Positions 58,966 to 64,000 of a stretch of DNA of 64,000 bases are shown here, one piece after another. The translations under genes were made by a program, and so were the position numbers. The notes under the pieces were generated by a model. It made no database searches. It was given only the letters and a program-made list of their open reading frames with translations, and was not told the DNA's origin. The DNA comes from JAPLKB01 sp964532465. Lineage in GTDB: Bacteria; Desulfobacterota; Syntrophorhabdia; Syntrophorhabdales; Syntrophorhabdaceae. Location: NCBI GenBank assembly GCA_964532465.1, contig CAZHHX010000001.1, positions 1 through 64,000 on the forward strand, given 5' to 3'. Within the stretch, counting starts at the first letter, position 1; every line of letters begins with the position of its first letter.

Positions 58966-60265
58966 TATTGCCACGGAAATGCTGAGAGAATTTATAAGGA
59001 TTGATACTTCAAACCCGCCGGGTAATGAGGAAAAAGCCATTCTTTTCCTTGAAAATATCCTTGAAAAAGAGGGTTTAAGCACTGAAATTTACTTGCCTGC
59101 TCCAAAGCGGGCCAATATTATTTCACGTATTGAGGGAAGAAAGAAAGGCAAGCCTGTAATATTGCTTGGCCATGTTGACGTTGTTCCGGCTAAAGCCGAC
59201 GAATGGGAGGTCGATCCCTTCGGCGGTGTGTTGAAAGATGGATTTGTCTACGGCAGGGGAGCAATTGACATGAAAGGACAGCTTATATGCCAACTCCTCT
59301 CTTTTATTGATTTATATAAGAAAGGGGTAGTGCCTGAAAGGGATATAATTTTTCTTGCTACCTGTGACGAAGAAGTAGGTGGAAAACACGGGTTGGAATA
59401 TATGTTAAATCAGGTCAGAGAACTTCGAGATGCCTCTTTTGTTTTAAGCGAAGGCGGATGCATTATAAATGAAGATGGTTCTTATCATGCGCAGGTTGCT
59501 GTGGATGAAAAAAAATTGAGCCAGTTTATGCTTAAGGCCGCAGGAATTGGCGGTCACGGTTCTAAACCCCATAAGAACAACGCGAACGAAAAAATTGTAA
59601 ACGCGGCAAAGGCAATATTGTCATATGAATGGCCTTTCAAGCCTGCGGGCGTGGTAAACACATATATGAACAGCATCTTTAAAGATAAAAAAAGCAAGGG
59701 CTTTAAATACACCAGCTTGAAAGAGGTGCTGAAAAATAAAAATTTCAGGGATTTTCTCGAGGAAAACCCTTCATATAACTCATTGCTGAGGAATACGGTC
59801 ACTCTTACAATCCTTAAAGGCGGCGATAAAGTTAATGTAATTCCGGCAACATCGGAGGCATACTTTGATTCAAGACTGCTTCCAGGGGAAAGCCACGAGG
59901 CATTTTTTAAAAAAATTAAGAAACTATGCGGAGATGATATTGAGATTGAGCGGATATCGCCGGATACAGGAATATCAATGCCATCGGGATATAATAACGA
60001 TTATTTCAGGGGTATCCGTCAGGTTGTAAACAAGTCAAAAGGCCGCATTCCTGTCCTTCCATTTTTAATGACCGGTGCATCGGATTTGCGTTACTTCAGA
60101 AATCTTGGAATTTTATCGTATGGTTTCTTCCCGGCAACATTCACAAATGATGATTTTCTCAGAATGCACGGCAAAAATGAAAGAATATCTGTTGAAGCGC
60201 TCAATGAGGGTCTTGAAGGAACAAAGGAAATTGTAAAATTTCTTGCTTCTTATTCTGCCGTCTAA
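58952..60265 (+). CDS. M20 family metallopeptidase (ArgE/DapE/ACY1-like)
   Basis: ATG at 58952. A 437-aa zinc peptidase. Metal/catalytic motifs: LLGHVDVVPA (H and D), GRGAIDMKG, CDEEVGGKHG (catalytic E), and a C-terminal metal histidine in FLRMHGKNERI. Dimerisation/lid domain at about 190-320. It hydrolyses acyl or peptide amides; the natural substrate is unknown. Confidence 0.92.
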   Translation: MTNIDIATEMLREFIRIDTSNPPGNEEKAILFLENILEKEGLSTEIYLPAPKRANIISRIEGRKKGKPVILLGHVDVVPAKADEWEVDPFGGVLKDGFVYGRGAIDMKGQLICQLLSFIDLYKKGVVPERDIIFLATCDEEVGGKHGLEYMLNQVRELRDASFVLSEGGCIINEDGSYHAQVAVDEKKLSQFMLKAAGIGGHGSKPHKNNANEKIVNAAKAILSYEWPFKPAGVVNTYMNSIFKDKKSKGFKYTSLKEVLKNKNFRDFLEENPSYNSLLRNTVTLTILKGGDKVNVIPATSEAYFDSRLLPGESHEAFFKKIKKLCGDDIEIERISPDTGISMPSGYNNDYFRGIRQVVNKSKGRIPVLPFLMTGASDLRYFRNLGILSYGFFPATFTNDDFLRMHGKNERISVEALNEGLEGTKEIVKFLASYSAV

Positions 60266-60277
60266 AACATTCCAGTA

Positions 60278-60299
60278 CCCATGGGCGCAAGCCCATGGG
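60278..60299. terminator. Perfect hairpin after the M20 peptidase gene
   Basis: CCCATGGGC-GCAA-GCCCATGGG: a nine-base-pair stem capped by a GNRA tetraloop, 12 bp past the stop. No T-run, so it could be a terminator or an mRNA 3' cap. Confidence 0.55.
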
Positions 60300-60508
60300 A
60301 ATTCATCTCAAAATCCGATCTGAAATTCCGTATACAAATTATGAATCTGAAATTGCGTTATATTCTTGACAAAAGCCATGTTTTCTGTTGAAAATAATAA
60401 CTGAAATAGTCATTTAATGATAAAAAATGTCGATATAAAAAAATGATAAAGGAGGTGAAAAGTTACTACAAATCAAAATTTTTGGCCTAAAGGCCGAATG
60501 GGGGCAAT

Positions 60509-62320
60509 ATGAAAAAAGAGATAAAGATTTTGCAAGGAAACAGTGCAATTGCAAGAGGCGCCTGGGAGGCAGGAGTAAAATTCGCGGCCGCATATCCGGG
60601 GACGCCGAGTAGTGAAATATTGAAAGAAGTTGCCGACAATTATCCTGATATCTATGCCGAATGGTCACCAAATGAGAAAGTAGCGGTTGAGGTTGCAAGT
60701 GGTGCGTCAATAGCCGGGGCAAGATCCATGGCTTCAATGAAACATGTCGGATTGAATGTTGCCTCAGACCCTTTTATGACGCTTGCCTATACCGGCGTTA
60801 AAGGCGGTCTTATGATTGTTGTCGCAGATGACCCGAATGTTCACAGCTCACAGAATGAGCAGGACAGTCGTAACTGGGCAAGATTTGGAAAGGTTCCCAT
60901 GCTTGAACCGGGCGATGCTCAGGAATGCAAAGATTTTACAAAGATTGCCTTTGATATCAGCGAAGAGTTTGATACGCCTGTATTGCTGCGCTGTGAGACG
61001 AGGGTGTCACATTCCGATTCTCCCGTAGTACTTGAAGGCAGGAAAGAATCCAAAATACCTATCGGACTTGATCCGAAGGACGCGCCTAAGTATGTTATGG
61101 TTCCTGCAAATGTCCGTGTAAGAAGAAAATTCATTGAAGAGAGAATGAGAAAACTTGAAGCCTATGCGGATGAGTTTAAATACAACAAAATGGAGATTAA
61201 CGATCCCAGTGTGGGTATTATTGCCAGCGGGGTAAGCTACCTCTATGCTAAAGAAGTTTTTCCGGAATACTCTTTCCTCAAGCTTGGTATGGTATGGCCG
61301 CTTCCAAAAAAGATGATCGCGGAATTCTACAAAAAAGTAAAAAAGGTTATCATTGTCGAAGAGCTTGACCCGTTTTTTGAAACAGAAATAAAGGCAATGG
61401 GCTACAAGATATTCCACGGAAAGGATCTGATACCTAACATGTATGAGCTTTCTCCTGAGATTGTTGAGCAGTCTCTAATGGGAAAAAAGTACAAAGCGCC
61501 TAAAATCAGGGTAAAACCCGAGGACCTTCCAAGAAGACCGCCAAATCTATGCGCAGGCTGCTCACACAGACCCTTGTTTTATGCATTGAAAAAGCTTGGC
61601 ACCTTTGTCTTCGGCGACATTGGCTGCTATACCCTTGCGGCAGCTCCTCCGCTTCAGGCGCTTCATACGACCGTATGTATGGGTGCGGGTGTAGGAGAGG
61701 CTCACGGCGCAATGAAAATATTCGGGAAAGAGGGGCTTGGAAAGATGTGTGGAGTACTCGGTGATTCCACTTTTCTGCACAGCGGAATAACACCTCTGAT
61801 GAATGTTGTGTACAATAAAGGAAATTCCACCACCATCATCCTCGACAACAGGATAACAGGCATGACAGGCCATCAGGAACATGCCGGCACAGGCTTCACA
61901 GTCAGGCAGGAACCTGCGAACATGGTCGATTATGAAGAACTTTCAAAGGTTCTGGGCGTGAAGAGTATACGAAAGGTTGATCCTTATAAAATTGAAGAGA
62001 CCATGAAGGTAATAAAGGAAGAACTGGCAAAGGATGAACCTTCAGTAATTATCACAGTAAACAGCCCCTGTATCATGTTGAAGCGGGCAAACAGGAAATT
62101 CAAAGACCCGTTCTTTGTAATCAACGAAGACAATTGCAGAGGCTGCAAAATGTGTCTTGAGATAGGATGTCCTGCAATCAGTTGGAGAGAAGGCGCAGGG
62201 ACAACAAAAGATGGTCACAAGAGGAAAGGAACAGTTTATATCGATAAGGGAGTTTGTATAGGCTGTGACATCTGTACTCAAATTTGTAAATACAAAGCCA
62301 TTGTTCCTGGTAAAAGGTAA
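60509..62320 (+). CDS. iorA: Indolepyruvate:ferredoxin oxidoreductase, alpha subunit
   Basis: A 603-aa TPP enzyme. Begins with the Pyr domain (AAYPGTPSSEILKEVAD), TPP pyrophosphate domain with GDIGCYTLAAAPP and GDSTFLHSGI, and a C-terminal pair of [4Fe-4S] motifs: CRGCKMCLEIGC and CIGCDICTQICKYKAI. Oxidatively decarboxylates aryl pyruvates, reducing ferredoxin, in anaerobes. GGGGGCAAT precedes the start. A hairpin TTGGCC-TAAA-GGCCGAA lies 15 bp upstream. Confidence 0.95.
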   Translation: MKKEIKILQGNSAIARGAWEAGVKFAAAYPGTPSSEILKEVADNYPDIYAEWSPNEKVAVEVASGASIAGARSMASMKHVGLNVASDPFMTLAYTGVKGGLMIVVADDPNVHSSQNEQDSRNWARFGKVPMLEPGDAQECKDFTKIAFDISEEFDTPVLLRCETRVSHSDSPVVLEGRKESKIPIGLDPKDAPKYVMVPANVRVRRKFIEERMRKLEAYADEFKYNKMEINDPSVGIIASGVSYLYAKEVFPEYSFLKLGMVWPLPKKMIAEFYKKVKKVIIVEELDPFFETEIKAMGYKIFHGKDLIPNMYELSPEIVEQSLMGKKYKAPKIRVKPEDLPRRPPNLCAGCSHRPLFYALKKLGTFVFGDIGCYTLAAAPPLQALHTTVCMGAGVGEAHGAMKIFGKEGLGKMCGVLGDSTFLHSGITPLMNVVYNKGNSTTIILDNRITGMTGHQEHAGTGFTVRQEPANMVDYEELSKVLGVKSIRKVDPYKIEETMKVIKEELAKDEPSVIITVNSPCIMLKRANRKFKDPFFVINEDNCRGCKMCLEIGCPAISWREGAGTTKDGHKRKGTVYIDKGVCIGCDICTQICKYKAIVPGKR

Positions 62321-62328
62321 GGGGGCGG

Positions 62329-62925
62329 ATGATGAAAAATAACGATAAAGTAACTAATATATTTCTTTCAGGCGTAGGCGGACAGGGTACGATTCTCGCG
62401 AGCAACATTCTCGCAGAAGTATTTCTCAATGCCGGGTATGATGTAAAAAAAGCCGAAGTCCACGGAATGGCGCAGAGGGGCGGAGACGTTACAACCCATT
62501 TCAGATTCGGGAAAAAAGTCTATTCTCCTCTTATCAAGTATGGAGATGTGGATTTTCTCCTTTCCTTCGAACTTCTTGAAGCGCTCAGATATATAAACTG
62601 GGTAAAGGAAGACGGGAAGATAATAATCAATAAACAGGAAGTTTTTCCTCCGGCTGTAAATCTTGGGACAGCAAAGTATCCCGAAGGTGTTGAGGAGACC
62701 TTTAAGAAATTTTTTAAAGAGAATGTTCATGTAATAAATGGACAGGAAATGGCAGGCAAACTCGGGAACATGCAGGCTGCCAATGTGGTTCTCGTCGGCG
62801 CTTTTTCCAATTTCTTTCCTGAAATCAAGGAAGCGGCATGGATAAACGCAATTAAAGGATTAGTGAAAGAAAAGCTCCACGAGCTTAATATCAAAGCCTT
62901 CTACGAGGGGAGAAAGGCCCTTTAA
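62329..62925 (+). CDS. iorB: Indolepyruvate:ferredoxin oxidoreductase, beta subunit
   Basis: A 198-aa gamma-type domain: NIFLSGVGGQGTILASNILAEVF and VHGMAQRGGDVTTHFRFG are diagnostic. Start ATG 62329 (or 62332) after GGGGGCGG. Works with IorA. The stop codon TAA lies inside the loop of the terminator (62913-62933). Confidence 0.95.
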   Translation: MMKNNDKVTNIFLSGVGGQGTILASNILAEVFLNAGYDVKKAEVHGMAQRGGDVTTHFRFGKKVYSPLIKYGDVDFLLSFELLEALRYINWVKEDGKIIINKQEVFPPAVNLGTAKYPEGVEETFKKFFKENVHVINGQEMAGKLGNMQAANVVLVGAFSNFFPEIKEAAWINAIKGLVKEKLHELNIKAFYEGRKAL

Positions 62926-62933
62926 GGGCCTTT
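62913..62933 (+). terminator. Rho-independent terminator of iorAB
   Basis: AAAGGCCC-TTTAA-GGGCCTTT followed by TTTTATTTTT. The stop codon of iorB is in the loop, so translation termination and hairpin formation overlap. Confidence 0.85.
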
Positions 62934-62941
62934 TTTTATTT

Positions 62942-64000
62942 TTGCGAAAAGTTGTTTTCTTTCTTTGTATCTTATGTATTCTACTCTCCGGCAGGGCGGT
63001 GAATTCTATGAACGTGTTTTCTTTAGATAACGGGCTGCAATATATTTTCGAACAGCGCAAGGGTACGGGTGTCGCAGCAATTCAGGTATGGGTGAAAACA
63101 GGCAGCAAATATGAAGAAGAGAAAATTGCAGGCATCACCCACTTCATTGAACATCTTATATTTAAGGGTACGGAGAAGGTCAAGTCCAACGAGATGGCTT
63201 CCATAATAGAATCGCTGGGCGGTAATATAAACGCGTTTACTTCACACGACAATACCGTTTACCATATCGTGATACCCAAAAGCGCTTTTGAAGAAGGTTT
63301 TGCAATACTTATCGATGCCGTGAAGAATCCCGCCTTTCCGGAAGAGGAGCTTGCAAAAGAAAAAAAGGTTATTCTGGAAGAGATCAAAATGGGAGAGGAC
63401 GATCCTCAGCGAAAACTTTTTAAAGAATTGTTTTCCTTGAGCTACAAGAACAACCCTTACGGAAGACCCATAATCGGGTACGAAGACACAGTTAAAAACA
63501 TAAGCAGGGATGATATACGGCAATATTTTAAAGCGCATTATGTGCCTGACAACATGGTAATTGTCATAACCGGCGATTTTGAAGAAACAAAGGCTGCTGA
63601 GTTGATAAAAAAACATATTGCAGGAGAGGGAAGGGGGCAAAAGGAAGTTTTTGAAAATAAAAAAAATAATGAAGGAATCGGGAATGGGGAAAAGATCATT
63701 GAAAAAAATGTAAGGGAGAGCTATCTCGCTTTTTCGTACAATATCCCCTCTATAATACACGAGGACATGCCTGCCCTGGAGGTTCTGGGCACAATTCTCG
63801 GCGACGGTGAGAGTTCCCGTCTTCAAAAGCAACTGAAACACAAAAAAGGGATTGTTAGTGACAGTTCTACCTATTTATTCACTCCTAAGGGAGAAGGACT
63901 TTTTGTTTTTTATGCAACTTTCAAAGGCAGAGATTATCGTTTGATAACCGAAGAGATGGAAAAAGAGGTTTCAAGACTTCGCAAGGAAGGACCAACGCCG
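62942..64000 (+). CDS. M16 family zinc peptidase (partial, runs off the end)
   Basis: Probable start TTG at 62942: the residues up to the ATG at 63008 form a signal peptide (RKVVFFLCILCILLSG), which would be lost if 63008 were used; no ribosome site is strong for either. The catalytic inverted zinc motif HFIEH (H-x-x-E-H) is in ITHFIEHLIFKGTEK, with the second glutamate in EEIKMGEDDPQRK. About 350 residues are present and the gene continues past 64000. An exported processing-type peptidase of the PqqL/YmxG class. Confidence 0.85.
   Translation, partial: MRKVVFFLCILCILLSGRAVNSMNVFSLDNGLQYIFEQRKGTGVAAIQVWVKTGSKYEEEKIAGITHFIEHLIFKGTEKVKSNEMASIIESLGGNINAFTSHDNTVYHIVIPKSAFEEGFAILIDAVKNPAFPEEELAKEKKVILEEIKMGEDDPQRKLFKELFSLSYKNNPYGRPIIGYEDTVKNISRDDIRQYFKAHYVPDNMVIVITGDFEETKAAELIKKHIAGEGRGQKEVFENKKNNEGIGNGEKIIEKNVRESYLAFSYNIPSIIHEDMPALEVLGTILGDGESSRLQKQLKHKKGIVSDSSTYLFTPKGEGLFVFYATFKGRDYRLITEEMEKEVSRLRKEGPTP

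Noticed and set aside
60366..60398. Sigma70 promoter for iorA
   Set aside because: TTGACA is present, but no acceptable -10 box lies 16-18 bp downstream (TGAAAA at 17 bp); not called.

Overview
The window looks like the chromosome of an anaerobic Gram-negative bacterium of the deltaproteobacterial/Desulfobacterota or Nitrospirota type. This is inferred, not proven. Supporting signs are an indolepyruvate:ferredoxin oxidoreductase (iorAB), a NIL-domain 2x[4Fe-4S] ferredoxin with a UPF0280/COG2122 partner, an Mla-type outer-membrane lipid transporter, a full liv ABC operon, many PAS/GGDEF/histidine-kinase proteins, an autotransporter, and many dispersed palindromic repeats. No rRNA or tRNA gene was recognised.

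Layout. 1-5.3 kb: a frameshifted PIN-domain gene with a small partner, a BglII/BstYI-type restriction-modification pair, a ParB-like gene, and a Tat-exported flavodoxin. 5.5-13.5 kb: pentapeptide-repeat ion channel, cNMP-binding protein, hybrid histidine kinase, YjbQ protein, and a class III cyclase carrying a retroviral-type zinc knuckle. 13.6-19.3 kb: an mlaEFD-lipoprotein operon followed by a kinase/response-regulator pair that has been partly duplicated in tandem. 19.6-24.1 kb: a metallophosphoesterase autotransporter with a frameshift at its extreme C-terminus, then a Phd/RelE toxin-antitoxin pair. 24.2-29.4 kb: livKHMGF. 30-42.7 kb: an accessory island. 42.8-64 kb: mostly housekeeping genes, including a nifS/NIL-ferredoxin/UPF0280/cysE sulfur cluster, a metacaspase operon, heat-shock and Fe-S genes, an M20 peptidase, iorAB, and an M16 peptidase that runs off the end.

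The most interesting part is the island at 31.2-38.9 kb. A sigma54 activator (31313-32806) has an N-terminal CARF/RtcR-like domain in place of a receiver domain. Downstream are two near-consensus sigma54 promoters with exact GG-N10-GC spacing, at 33692 and 38018. The first precedes a three-gene cassette: a DUF3696-type AAA ATPase, a protein of unknown family, and a nuclease-like protein with a frameshift. The second precedes three tiny ORFs and an HExxH metalloprotease. A 16-bp dyad (TTCAACC-N2-GGTTGAA-like) occurs four times, and three copies sit 95-165 bp upstream of the two promoters, as expected for enhancer sites of this activator. I propose a signal-activated, sigma54-dependent defence or stress regulon that I do not recognise as a described system. 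The island lies between two ParB-like copies, the second reduced to its C-terminal part. It is followed by two integron-type attC-like sites that flank orphan cassette genes.

Several genes carry single frameshifts (PIN, the third cassette gene, the second attC cassette gene, the autotransporter tail). These may be real decay or assembly errors.
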